Notes under the pieces: generated by a model
Told to the model about the DNA's origin: nothing
Database searches by the model: none
What the model saw: the letters and a program-made list of their open reading frames with translations, nothing else
Made by a program: the position numbers and the translations under genes
NCBI RefSeq assembly: GCF_020421205.1
Contig: NZ_JAIZZH010000002.1
Span: 124,001 to 188,000 of the forward strand
From: Hymenobacter pini
Lineage (GTDB): Bacteria > Bacteroidota > Bacteroidia > Cytophagales > Hymenobacteraceae
Reading direction: 5' to 3'
Length of the DNA: 64,000 bases
Shown: positions 23,583 through 31,723 of the stretch, piece by piece
Position numbering within the stretch: position 1 is the stretch's first letter
Layout: every line of letters starts with the position of its first letter

Positions 23583-24998
23583 CTATTTTCCGCGCCCTTC
23601 AATGATGATTTTGAGCGTGTAGAGCAGCACCCGGAAGTCCATGGCCAGGCTCATGTTTTCGATGTAGAGAATATCGAATTTGAGGCGCTCCACCATCTGG
23701 GTAACGGTTTCGGCGTAGCCATACTTTACCTGGCCCAGGCTGGTAAGGCCCGGCCGCACCCGGTGCAGGTGGCGGTAATGCGGAGCAATCTGCACAATCT
23801 GGTCGATGAAGTACTGGCGCTCCGGGCGGGGGCCCACAATGCTCATGTCGCCCTTGATGACGTTCCAGAACTGGGGCAGCTCATCGAGGCGCACTTTGCG
23901 CATGAAGCGGCCCCAGGGCGTAATGCGGGGGTCGTGGTCGGAGCTCAGGGCCGGACCCATTTTCTCGGCGTCCGTGTACATGGAGCGGAACTTATAGATG
24001 CGGAACGGGTGTCCCCCGCGCCCAATGCGCTCCTGCGAATAAAATACTGGCCCCGTTGACGACAGCTTGACCATAATGGCTGTGAAAGCATACACCGGCC
24101 AGGCCAGCAGCAGAAACAGGCAGGAGGCTACTACATCAATGATGCGCTTGAGCACCCGCTGCCACAGCGGCAGCAAATCCTGCTTGATTTCGATGAGCGG
24201 GGTACCAAATACGTGGCTCACCTTTACCGAGCCCAGCAGCATCTGGTAGAGGTCGGGCAGAATGCTCACGCGGGCGGGCGTACCGGCCAGCAGCGTCAGA
24301 ATTTCCTCAATGGTGCGGTGCTCGCTGGGCTCGATGGCAATAATTACCTGCTCAATGTGCAGAGCCCGGATAAGGGCGGGCAGCCGCCGGAACGTACCCC
24401 GCGGCGGCAGCTCGGCGGCCAGCTCGTCGTCCACTACGTCGCCCAAGGGGGTGAAGCCCACCAGCTGCAGGCCCAGGTGGCGGCCGGTGCGCCGCAGCTC
24501 CCGGGCCGTATCCCGGGCCAGTGCCCCGGAGCCAACCAGCAGGGTATTGAAGGTGATAACGCCCCCGCGCACCAGCTTCTGCACGCTGCTCACGGCCCAC
24601 AGCCGCAGCACGGCCGTAAGTGAGAAATGCAGCAGGAAGTAGGCCGAAATGGTTTTGTAGTAGCTATGGTAGTTCTGCACCCCCTGGTCATCCAGAAGCA
24701 GCACGAAGAAAATCAGAATGGCCCCGAGTATCGACACCCGGCCTAGCCGGATCAGTTCGGCCAGGCGCGACTTACGGAAGATGTCGTTGTACTCGCCCAG
24801 CAGGGCGTACAGACCGGTCCAGAAGGCGGCAATCATCAGGGCCGAGCCGGACAGGAACGCTGCGTCAGCCGCGAAGTGATAATCGGCGCTGATTTCGCGC
24901 AGCAGATACTTGCGCAGCAGAAAAAAACATACCCACGCCAACAGGGCCGCGCCGAAATCGGCGGCTATCAGCTTCAGTTTTTGGAGAGTACGAATCAA
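23583..24998 (-). CDS. Polyprenyl-phosphate sugar-1-phosphate transferase
   Basis: 471 residues. Four N-terminal membrane helices (to about residue 140) are followed by a CoA_binding_3-type nucleotide-binding domain (LLVGSGALARDTARELRRTG), another membrane segment at about 285, and the C-terminal bacterial sugar transferase domain. This last has KLSSTGPVFYSQERIGRGG, FKFRSM-like YKFRSM and GDMSIVGPRPERQYF. Such enzymes attach the first sugar phosphate to undecaprenyl phosphate, starting capsule, exopolysaccharide or O-antigen synthesis. It stands alone here, without other glycan genes. Its promoter box is at 25116-25123. Confidence 0.9.
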   Translation of the reverse strand: MIRTLQKLKLIAADFGAALLAWVCFFLLRKYLLREISADYHFAADAAFLSGSALMIAAFWTGLYALLGEYNDIFRKSRLAELIRLGRVSILGAILIFFVLLLDDQGVQNYHSYYKTISAYFLLHFSLTAVLRLWAVSSVQKLVRGGVITFNTLLVGSGALARDTARELRRTGRHLGLQLVGFTPLGDVVDDELAAELPPRGTFRRLPALIRALHIEQVIIAIEPSEHRTIEEILTLLAGTPARVSILPDLYQMLLGSVKVSHVFGTPLIEIKQDLLPLWQRVLKRIIDVVASCLFLLLAWPVYAFTAIMVKLSSTGPVFYSQERIGRGGHPFRIYKFRSMYTDAEKMGPALSSDHDPRITPWGRFMRKVRLDELPQFWNVIKGDMSIVGPRPERQYFIDQIVQIAPHYRHLHRVRPGLTSLGQVKYGYAETVTQMVERLKFDILYIENMSLAMDFRVLLYTLKIIIEGRGK

Positions 24999-25057
24999 GA
25001 ATACACGAACTACCCGGCCGGGCCGGTACCTGGGGTGATTTTATGGCCCCGCCGCCG

Positions 25058-25065
25058 TAATTTTG
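25058..25065 (+). promoter_or_regulatory. -7 promoter box (TAATTTTG) toward pcm
   Basis: An exact TAnnTTTG about 130 bases before the pcm ATG. It lies within the same divergent region as the minus-strand box at 25116-25123. Confidence 0.45.
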
Positions 25066-25115
25066 CGCTTCGGGAAGGGCTTCGACAGCCTACATGGGCT
25101 GTTTTCGAAGCTGCG

Positions 25116-25123
25116 CAAAGGTA
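25116..25123 (-). promoter_or_regulatory. -7 promoter box (TACCTTTG) of the sugar transferase
   Basis: An exact TAnnTTTG on the minus strand, about 117 bases before the transferase ATG. Transcripts from this box and from 25058 would overlap at their 5' ends. Confidence 0.5.
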
Positions 25124-25196
25124 GGAAAACCCCGCAATCCGGCACTTGGCTTCGGCTTCCATTTCTTACTTCCGGTGTTTTCTACTTCGCCTGCCT

Positions 25197-25853
25197 ATGT
25201 CTGCTGATACCTACCGCCACCGAGGAATGCGCCGCACGCTGGTGGAGGAATTGCGCCGCAAAGGTATCCGCAGCGAGCCGGTGCTGGCGGCAATCGGCAC
25301 GGTGCCGCGCCACTTGTTTTTCGAGTCAGCGTTCCAGCCCCACGCCTACCAGGACAAGGCCTTTCCCATCGGCGAGGGCCAAACGATTTCGCAGCCCTAC
25401 ACCGTAGCGTACCAGACCGAACTACTGCAGGTGCAGCCCACCGACCGGGTGCTGGAGATTGGTACGGGCTCGGGCTACCAGTGCAGCGTGCTGCTGGAAC
25501 TTACGCCCCACGTATTCAGCATTGAGTACAACCAGGTGCTGTTTGAGCGCACGGCCCGCCGCCTGACCAGCTTGGGCCGGCACCCCCACCTATTCTGCGG
25601 CGACGGCTCTTTGGGTCTGCCCCAGCACGCGCCCTTCGATAAGATTCTGGTAACGGCCGGCTCGCCCACCCTGCCCCGGCCCCTGCTGCGTCAGCTGCGC
25701 GTGGGCGGGGCCCTGGTTATTCCGGTGGGCGACGAAACTACCCAGCGCATGATGCGCGTGGTGCGCGAGAGTGAGGATGAGTTTTCGCGGCTGGAACTGG
25801 AGGAGTTCCGCTTTGTGCCGCTGCTAGGCCAGGCTGGCTGGGGCGGTTTGTAA
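25197..25853 (+). CDS. pcm: Protein-L-isoaspartate O-methyltransferase
   Basis: 218 residues, the usual Pcm length. It has the SAM-binding motif RVLEIGTGSGYQCSVL at about residues 84-99, the upstream GEGQTISQPYTVAYQTELLQ block, and PFDKILVTAG further on. The enzyme methylates isoaspartyl residues in damaged proteins and so allows their repair, in the cytoplasm. The start at 25197 (MSADTYRHRG) is preferred to an upstream TTG. It is divergent from the sugar transferase. Confidence 0.92.
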   Translation: MSADTYRHRGMRRTLVEELRRKGIRSEPVLAAIGTVPRHLFFESAFQPHAYQDKAFPIGEGQTISQPYTVAYQTELLQVQPTDRVLEIGTGSGYQCSVLLELTPHVFSIEYNQVLFERTARRLTSLGRHPHLFCGDGSLGLPQHAPFDKILVTAGSPTLPRPLLRQLRVGGALVIPVGDETTQRMMRVVRESEDEFSRLELEEFRFVPLLGQAGWGGL

Positions 25854-25995
25854 ACCGCCCTATTGGAGCGGTCAAATCAGGAGTAACCCTGTGGGCGAGG
25901 TGTTATATTTCTAAGTCTAGTAAAGGACTTGGAGGCGTTATTTCAACTGAACAAGTACTTAACTTGCCCTATCCTACAGCTATTATTTCGTGTAC

Positions 25996-27054
25996 ATGCA
26001 AAAGCACTCATTCCTGGCCCTTATCCTTGGGCTTTCAATATCCGGCGCTTACGCGCAAAAAGCGGCCCAGTGCCAGGTGAAGGGCAATATTGAGGGTTTG
26101 GGCAACCGGAAGGTGGTATTCTTCTACAATTGCCAGGGCCGGCAGCAACGCGACACCGTGCAGGCCCACAACAACCAGTTTACCTACACAGCTCGCCCCA
26201 CTGATGATGGCCAGTTCAACCTTAAGCTGGTGCCTGGCAAGTTTAGCTCTGTTTGGCTTGAGCCGGGCACCGTAACCATTACCGGAAGTTTTTCGGCGCC
26301 AACGGCTATATCCATCACCGGCACCCCAGAAAACGCGCTTACCACGCGCTATGAGCAGCAAGTAAACCGCCCGCTTGAGCAGCGCGCTGCCGCCCACCCC
26401 GACTCCGTTGCGGCCCTTCGGGTGCTGCATGGGCAGGCTACCCGGGCTTTTATTGCCGCGCATCCGGCGGCCCGCACCAGTGCCGACTTGCTGTACCAAG
26501 AGGCCAAGTATAACAATGACCGGCCGGTAGCCGACTATCAGAGTTTGTTCAATAAGCTCACCCCGGCGGTGCAGGCCAGCGCCCAAGGCCAGAACGTGGC
26601 GCGCCGCCTGACTATACTGCGCAAACAACCCCAGGTAGGCCAGGTGCTACCCTCATTTACCATACCGGATACGGCCGGCGTGGCGGTGTCCCTGAGCAGC
26701 TTCCGGGGCCGCTACGTGCTGTTGGATTTCTGGGGGCACTGGTGCGCCCCATGCATCAAATCGATGCCGCACCTAAAGCAGCTGCAAGCCCAGTATGCTA
26801 CCCAGCTGGCGGTAGTAGGTATTGGCATGGAAGCGGCGGACGACAAGCCCCTGTGGTTGAAGGCCATCCGCAAGCACCAGCTTACCTGGACTCAACTCTC
26901 GGAGCTTAAAAGCGACAAGGGCGTGATTGAGGCGCTGAACGTGGAGGGATTTCCAACCTACATGCTCCTTGACCCGCAGGGCCGGTTGCTGGCGAAATCC
27001 TTTGAGCTTGACGCCATCGACGCAGAACTTAAGCGCCGACTCAAAACGCCGTAA
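25996..27054 (+). CDS. TlpA/DUF4369-type thiol-disulfide oxidoreductase
   Basis: 352 residues with a signal peptide (MQKHSFLALILGLSISGAYA). The N-terminal DUF4369-like beta domain (about 25-125) is followed by a helical linker. The thioredoxin domain from about residue 215 contains LLDFWGHWCAPC with the redox pair Cys250-Cys253. Such proteins act in the periplasm, reducing or exchanging disulfides, often in cytochrome c maturation or stress. The His before the first Cys (WGHWC) differs from the WASWC of the three relatives at 28.6-31.6 kb. An alternative GTG start lies two codons upstream. Confidence 0.85.
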   Translation: MQKHSFLALILGLSISGAYAQKAAQCQVKGNIEGLGNRKVVFFYNCQGRQQRDTVQAHNNQFTYTARPTDDGQFNLKLVPGKFSSVWLEPGTVTITGSFSAPTAISITGTPENALTTRYEQQVNRPLEQRAAAHPDSVAALRVLHGQATRAFIAAHPAARTSADLLYQEAKYNNDRPVADYQSLFNKLTPAVQASAQGQNVARRLTILRKQPQVGQVLPSFTIPDTAGVAVSLSSFRGRYVLLDFWGHWCAPCIKSMPHLKQLQAQYATQLAVVGIGMEAADDKPLWLKAIRKHQLTWTQLSELKSDKGVIEALNVEGFPTYMLLDPQGRLLAKSFELDAIDAELKRRLKTP

Positions 27055-27069
27055 TCAGGGTTTTGCCGG

Positions 27070-27077
27070 TATCTTTG
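27070..27077 (+). promoter_or_regulatory. -7 promoter box (TATCTTTG)
   Basis: An exact TAnnTTTG 31 bases before the thioesterase ATG at 27109, just after the preceding stop codon. Confidence 0.5.
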
Positions 27078-27108
27078 CCGCATCAAGTAGTACTCTCAAC
27101 TCTGCCGC

Positions 27109-27633
27109 ATGCTGCGCAAACAAAAGCCCGTACAGGATTCCTTTGTCCGCATGACCGAACTGGTCCTGCCCAACGATACCAACACGCTCAACAACCTGAT
27201 GGGGGGCCGCATGATGCACCTGATGGACGTGTGCGCTGCCATTTCGGCCCAGCGCCACTCCAACCGCATTGTGGTAACGGCTTCCGTGGATAACGTGTCG
27301 TTTCGGGAAGGCATCAAGCTGGGCAGCGTGGTCACGCTGGAGTCGCAGGTTACCCGCTCGTTCAGCTCCAGCATGGAGGTACACATCAACGTGTGGGCCG
27401 AGGATATTCCGAGCGGCACCAAAATCAAGAGCAACGAAGCCTTTCTGACCTTTGTAGCCGTGGACCAGTCGGGCCGCCCGATTGATGTGCCGGATGCCGT
27501 GCCCACCACCCCCGAGGAAATTGCCCTCTACGACGGGGCCCTACGGCGGCGGCAGCTGCGCCTGGTGCTGGGCGGCCGCATGGCCCCCCACGAAGCTACC
27601 GAGTTGAAAGCCCTGTTCGAAGGACTGGAATAA
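27109..27633 (+). CDS. Acyl-CoA thioesterase, hotdog fold
   Basis: 174 residues with the active-site segment NDTNTLNNLMGGRMMHLMDV, in which Asn, Gly-Gly and Asp occupy the positions seen in the BACH/YciA group, and VDNVSFREGIKLGSVVTLES. It hydrolyses acyl-CoAs in the cytoplasm. It is longer at the C terminus than the paralogue at 5759 by a helical tail of about 40 residues. It has its own promoter box, so it is probably independent of the upstream thioredoxin-like gene. Confidence 0.87.
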   Translation: MLRKQKPVQDSFVRMTELVLPNDTNTLNNLMGGRMMHLMDVCAAISAQRHSNRIVVTASVDNVSFREGIKLGSVVTLESQVTRSFSSSMEVHINVWAEDIPSGTKIKSNEAFLTFVAVDQSGRPIDVPDAVPTTPEEIALYDGALRRRQLRLVLGGRMAPHEATELKALFEGLE

Positions 27634-27684
27634 TCTCCCCGCTGACGGAAACTTCCGCAACCCGTATTCACCTAAGGTTCTGTT

Positions 27685-28521
27685 ATGGACACTGCTGCCA
27701 CTCTTTCTTTCTTCCAGAGCTTCTACACCGGAGCGGCTCTGTACGTGGTGCCGGAGGTGAATGCTCCACGGGCCACAGAACCGGCTCCGGCGCCGGCTGC
27801 CGCCACGGTGCCAGCAGTAGTTGCCACAGCTCCGGTGGCCCCGGTAGCGGCACCGCCTTCCCCGCCCAAAGTGGTGCCCGTTGCGCCACCCGCACCGCCG
27901 GTAGCGGCAGCCGCTCCGGTTCAGCCACCCGCGCCATTGTCCGCGCCCGTAGCCCCGGTAGTACCAACTCCGGCCGCACAGGCTCCGGCCCCGCCGGTGG
28001 CCCCGGCCGCAGCACCGGTAGCCGCGCAGCCGCTGGGCACGCTGCCACTCGCTCAGCTACCGGCCGCTGCTGCGGCTCCGGCCGGGCGGGTGCAGCCCAC
28101 GCCTACCGAGTCGCCGGTAGCACACATACCGTTTGGTACGCTGGGCAGCAATCCGCACGGGCTGGTGCTGCTGGTACGCTTGCCCCCGGAACAATTCCGC
28201 AAGCTGCCCCGCAACGTGTTCCTTAACAACCTACTCAAGGCCCTGCGCCTGGTGATGGAGGATGTGGTGCTGGTGAACGTGGAGCACGATAAATACCCGG
28301 TGGCCCTGTGCAGCCTGCGCCGCGAAATTGCCGCCCGCCAAATTCTGGCCTTCGGCAAGAATCTGCTTGATGTGGCCGTATACACCACTCAGCCCTACGA
28401 GCCGGTACTGCTCTACGGCGACACCGCTTTCCTCGGAGCCAGCGAAATAGATATGCTGGAGTACGATGCCGGCCGCAAAAAGCAGCTTTGGCAAGCCGTA
28501 CAGCGGATGTTCCTGAGCTAG
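27685..28521 (+). CDS. Protein with Pro/Ala-rich linker and C-terminal domain
   Basis: 278 residues in three parts: a short N-terminal segment MDTAATLSFFQSFYTGAALY, a low-complexity Pro/Ala/Val stretch at about residues 30-145, and a compact C-terminal domain at about 150-278 (HGLVLLVRLPPEQFRKLPRN onward). The C-terminal part looks like a folded mixed alpha-beta domain, but I do not recognise it. There is no signal peptide or membrane helix, so it is probably cytoplasmic. A clear terminator follows at 28567-28596. Confidence 0.65.
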   Translation: MDTAATLSFFQSFYTGAALYVVPEVNAPRATEPAPAPAAATVPAVVATAPVAPVAAPPSPPKVVPVAPPAPPVAAAAPVQPPAPLSAPVAPVVPTPAAQAPAPPVAPAAAPVAAQPLGTLPLAQLPAAAAAPAGRVQPTPTESPVAHIPFGTLGSNPHGLVLLVRLPPEQFRKLPRNVFLNNLLKALRLVMEDVVLVNVEHDKYPVALCSLRREIAARQILAFGKNLLDVAVYTTQPYEPVLLYGDTAFLGASEIDMLEYDAGRKKQLWQAVQRMFLS

Positions 28522-28566
28522 TTGCCAGTTTGCCAATTGCGCACTGACTGGAAAGTGAATTGCTAC

Positions 28567-28596
28567 AAAAAAAGCCCGCTATTTGCGGGCTTTTTT
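28567..28596. terminator. Bidirectional rho-independent terminator
   Basis: GCCCGC and GCGGGC close a TATTT loop, with seven As before and six Ts after. It lies between the convergent genes ending at 28521 and 28642. Confidence 0.9.
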
Positions 28597-28641
28597 AATT
28601 AGGTCTGGTAACAGACAACTTGCAACTGGTAACTCAAACTG

Positions 28642-29802
28642 CTACTTCAGCACCGAGGCCAGCTTGGCTTCTAGGGCCTCGCCGCGTAGGTTTTTGCCGA
28701 TGATGCGGCCCTGGGGGTCGAGCAGAATGGAGGCAGGAATAGACTTGATACCGTAGGCCTGACCAGCGGCCGACTCCCACCCTTTCAAATCCGATACGTG
28801 CTTCCAGGTGAGGCCGTCGGCTTCAATGGCTTTCAACCACTTGCCCCGGTCCTGGTCGAAACTCACGCCGTAGATTTCGAAGCCCTTGCCTTTGTACTTG
28901 TTGTAGGCTTTCACCACGTTGGGGTTTTCGCGGCGGCAGGGGCCGCACCACGAAGCCCAGAAGTCAATGAGCACGTATTTGCCCCGCAGGCTGGTCAGCG
29001 GCAGGGCCTTGCCATCGGGGGCAGCCAGGCTGATTTCGGGGGCGGTGGTGCCCAGGGCCGTAGCGCGCAGGGGCTCCAGGCGGGCCACCAGGGCTTTGGT
29101 GTAGCGGGAGTTCGGCTGACTGGCCTTCAGTTGGTTAGCCACCGAATCGGCCAGGGTGAAGTTATCATCAGGGTTCAGCACGCTGCTCAGCACAAACGCC
29201 GATACTACCGAGTTGGGCTGCTGGCGAACCAACCGGGCCACCTGCCGCTGCCCGAGACCCTGCAGCGCCTCGGCCTGGCGCTGAATGGCCTGCATAGAAT
29301 CCTGTCGGCCAGACTGAGCAGCGCGGGTGTAGCGCTGCTCCAGTAGCGGCATGGCCCGCTGCATTTGCTGCTGGCTGGCCTGCAGCGTCTGGTTGATGTT
29401 TTTGAGCAATTCCGAATCGGGGGAGCCTTTTACCGTGTAGGTATTGGCGAGCTGCTGCGCGTCGCCGGTCAGCTCCACGCGGCTGCCGTTGCCCAGCACC
29501 ACCAGCGCCTGGCTTTGGTCGGAAGTTTTTACCTGATACAGGCCGGTTTCGGGCACAGAACCCGTGAACTTGAACTGGCCCTTATCGTCCACGGTGGCCG
29601 TGTCGCGGGATACAAACTGGGTTTCGCCCAACTCCGCCAGATACACCTTGGTACCCGCCGGAGCGTTCTGAAGCTGGCCGCTCAGCTGGTAGCTGGCTGC
29701 GCCATCCGTGCTGCCCGTGGTGGGCGTGGTGTTCTTATTGCAGGCATTGGCCATGCCCAGCAGGGCACCCATATAGAGCAGGCTCTTCATTTTATGCATC
29801 AT
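28642..29802 (-). CDS. TlpA/DUF4369 thiol-disulfide lipoprotein
   Basis: 386 residues. A lipoprotein-like N terminus (LLYMGALLGMANAC) is followed by a DUF4369 beta domain (about 35-125), a Gln-rich helical linker and a thioredoxin domain with FWASWCGPC (Cys286-Cys289). Met at codons 1, 2 and 5 are all possible starts. It probably acts at the periplasmic face as a thiol-disulfide oxidoreductase. It is the last of three consecutive minus-strand genes of this family, and 116 bases separate it from the next one. Confidence 0.87.
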   Translation of the reverse strand: MMHKMKSLLYMGALLGMANACNKNTTPTTGSTDGAASYQLSGQLQNAPAGTKVYLAELGETQFVSRDTATVDDKGQFKFTGSVPETGLYQVKTSDQSQALVVLGNGSRVELTGDAQQLANTYTVKGSPDSELLKNINQTLQASQQQMQRAMPLLEQRYTRAAQSGRQDSMQAIQRQAEALQGLGQRQVARLVRQQPNSVVSAFVLSSVLNPDDNFTLADSVANQLKASQPNSRYTKALVARLEPLRATALGTTAPEISLAAPDGKALPLTSLRGKYVLIDFWASWCGPCRRENPNVVKAYNKYKGKGFEIYGVSFDQDRGKWLKAIEADGLTWKHVSDLKGWESAAGQAYGIKSIPASILLDPQGRIIGKNLRGEALEAKLASVLK

Positions 29803-29918
29803 TCAGGAGGCAAAACCGGTCGGGGCCGGGAGTAGTTCAGCTAGTGACGGAGAAATGGGCCGCAAGTTGCCACTTTTGCCCGGAATTATGCCCCGGCTGC
29901 CTTACTTGGTCGGCTTGC

Positions 29919-30950
29919 CTAGGGCAGTAGCTTCGCCAGCCGTTTTTCCAGGGACTCGCCCCGCAGGTTGCGCGCCAGCACCCGGCCATCGGGGCCAATG
30001 AGCACGGTGTAGGGCACGGCCAGCACCCCGTACAGCTGGGCAGCCGGCGAATCCCACCCTTTCAGGTCCGATACCTGCGTCCAGGGCAACTGGTCCTGCG
30101 TTACGGCCTTGCGCCATTTGTCCCCGTTAGCATCCACCGATACGCTCACAATTTCCAGCCCCCGGCTCTGGTATTGCTGATAGAGGCTGCGCAGCCGCGG
30201 GTTCTCGGCGCGGCAGGGGCCGCACCAGCTAGCCCAGAAATCAACCAGCACGTATTTGCCCCGCAGGCTGCTAAGGGTAAAGGCCGGGCCCGCCACGGTT
30301 GGCAGGGTAAAATCCGGAGCTGATTCGTTGCCTTTTTCCGTCAGCGCGGCCGTACGGGTGCGAGCCGTAAGGGCCTGCGTTTCGGCCAGAGAAGGCTGAC
30401 GCTGCGCCAGCACGGTGGTCATAGAGTCCACGAATGCCTGTTGGCTGGCCTGGCGGCTGAGGTAGCTTTTGGTGAGGTAGGCCGCCAGAAAATCGTCGGG
30501 AGTACGGCGCACCAGGGCCCGCAGCTCCCGCAGGCCCCGGTGTTTGGCCGGAAACTGGGTTGATCCAACCAGCTGCAGCATGATGGTGCGCTGAAACTGC
30601 TGCCATTGCTCCACTCCCACCGAGCCCTGGGCCGTGAACCGCATAAATTCCTTGCCGGGCTCAGGGGCCAGGGCAAAGGTTAATTCATCACCGGGGTGCA
30701 CGGGCAGTTGATACAGGATTTTCTGCCCCTTAACCTTGACGGCGGCCAGCACCGGGGTGGCCAGTTGCCCGCGCAACGCACAGCGCCCCGCAGCATCCAC
30801 CGTAGCCGAATCGAGCGTGTGCCAGCCATCTTGGTAATGCGTCAGGTAGATGGTGGTACCGGCGGGCACGCCCGTTAGCTGGCCCTGCAGGGCATAGTTA
30901 GGCGGGGTAATTGCCGCGCTCAGTAGCCAGGGCAGTATACTTTGAAACAT
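29919..30950 (-). CDS. TlpA/DUF4369-type thiol-disulfide oxidoreductase
   Basis: 343 residues from ATG 30950, which gives a signal peptide (MFQSILPWLLSAAITPPNYA); the open frame further upstream is not signal-like. A DUF4369 domain (LQGQLTGVPAGTTIYLTHYQ) precedes the thioredoxin domain with FWASWCGPC (Cys243-Cys246) and the C-terminal strand VPYTVLIGPDGRVLARNLRG. It is predicted to be periplasmic. It is closest in sequence to its two neighbours, and all three likely arose by tandem duplication. Confidence 0.87.
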   Translation of the reverse strand: MFQSILPWLLSAAITPPNYALQGQLTGVPAGTTIYLTHYQDGWHTLDSATVDAAGRCALRGQLATPVLAAVKVKGQKILYQLPVHPGDELTFALAPEPGKEFMRFTAQGSVGVEQWQQFQRTIMLQLVGSTQFPAKHRGLRELRALVRRTPDDFLAAYLTKSYLSRQASQQAFVDSMTTVLAQRQPSLAETQALTARTRTAALTEKGNESAPDFTLPTVAGPAFTLSSLRGKYVLVDFWASWCGPCRAENPRLRSLYQQYQSRGLEIVSVSVDANGDKWRKAVTQDQLPWTQVSDLKGWDSPAAQLYGVLAVPYTVLIGPDGRVLARNLRGESLEKRLAKLLP

Positions 30951-31075
30951 ATATCGGGATAGAAAAGAGAGTGAATGGAAGCGCGAAGCTGCTGGTTTGC
31001 TTCCACATTTCCCAATAAGACACCTCCGGCCGATTGCACACCCGGCACAAAAACTTCGGGGCTTGATGCCAAGGC

Positions 31076-31642
31076 TTAATCGAGCGGAATATACCCGGCT
31101 ATTTTCTGGCCCAGCGCCCGGCCGCGGAGGCCAGTAGCCAGCACGCGACCCTCGGGGTCCAGCAGCACCGAGTACGGGATGGAATGCACCCCGTAGGCCC
31201 GGGCGGCGGCGCTCTGCCAGCCCCGCAAGTCCGATACGTGGTACCACGTCAGCTCATCAGCGGCAATGGCCTGGTGCCACCGCGCCCGGCTGTCGTCTAG
31301 TGATACGCTCACCATTTCCAGCCCCCGGGAATGAAACTGCCCGTAAATCTTGCGCAGGTTAGGGCTTTCGGCCCGGCAGGGGCCGCACCACGAAGCCCAG
31401 AAGTCGATGAGCACATACTTACCGCGCAGGCTGCTGAGCCGAAACCGGGAGCCGTCGGCTGCGGGCAGGTCGATTTCCGGGGCGCGGGGCAGCTTCGAAG
31501 CCGAAACCTCCGCTGCGGCAGACTGGTCAGAGCCATTTGCCCGACTGGCGGGGCGCTGGCACCCGGCCCACGGCGCGGCCGACAAGAGCAACAGTAAAGC
31601 AGCTGGACGTAACTTTGTATATCGAAAAACAGACCTGGTCAT
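31076..31642 (-). CDS. Short TlpA-like thiol-disulfide lipoprotein
   Basis: 188 residues from ATG 31642 (an ATG seven codons upstream, at 31663, is possible). A lipobox-like APWAGC ends the signal sequence. It has only the thioredoxin domain: FRLSSLRGKYVLIDFWASWC with Cys86-Cys89, then GVHSIPYSVLLDPEGR. It lacks the DUF4369 part found in the two following genes, so it is either a truncated copy or the minimal form. It is first in the run of three on the minus strand, just after the gatB terminator. Confidence 0.85.
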   Translation of the reverse strand: MTRSVFRYTKLRPAALLLLLSAAPWAGCQRPASRANGSDQSAAAEVSASKLPRAPEIDLPAADGSRFRLSSLRGKYVLIDFWASWCGPCRAESPNLRKIYGQFHSRGLEMVSVSLDDSRARWHQAIAADELTWYHVSDLRGWQSAAARAYGVHSIPYSVLLDPEGRVLATGLRGRALGQKIAGYIPLD

Positions 31643-31668
31643 AGCGCTAACCAATAAGTGCATGGCAG

Positions 31669-31700
31669 AAAAAAACCCTTCAACTGCAAAGCTGAAGGGT
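31669..31700 (-). terminator. Rho-independent terminator of gatB
   Basis: On the minus strand ACCCTTCA pairs with TGAAGGGT around a ten-base loop and is followed by a run of seven Ts. Confidence 0.88.
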
Positions 31701-31723
31701 CCTTTACTTAGGAAGTCACAGCA

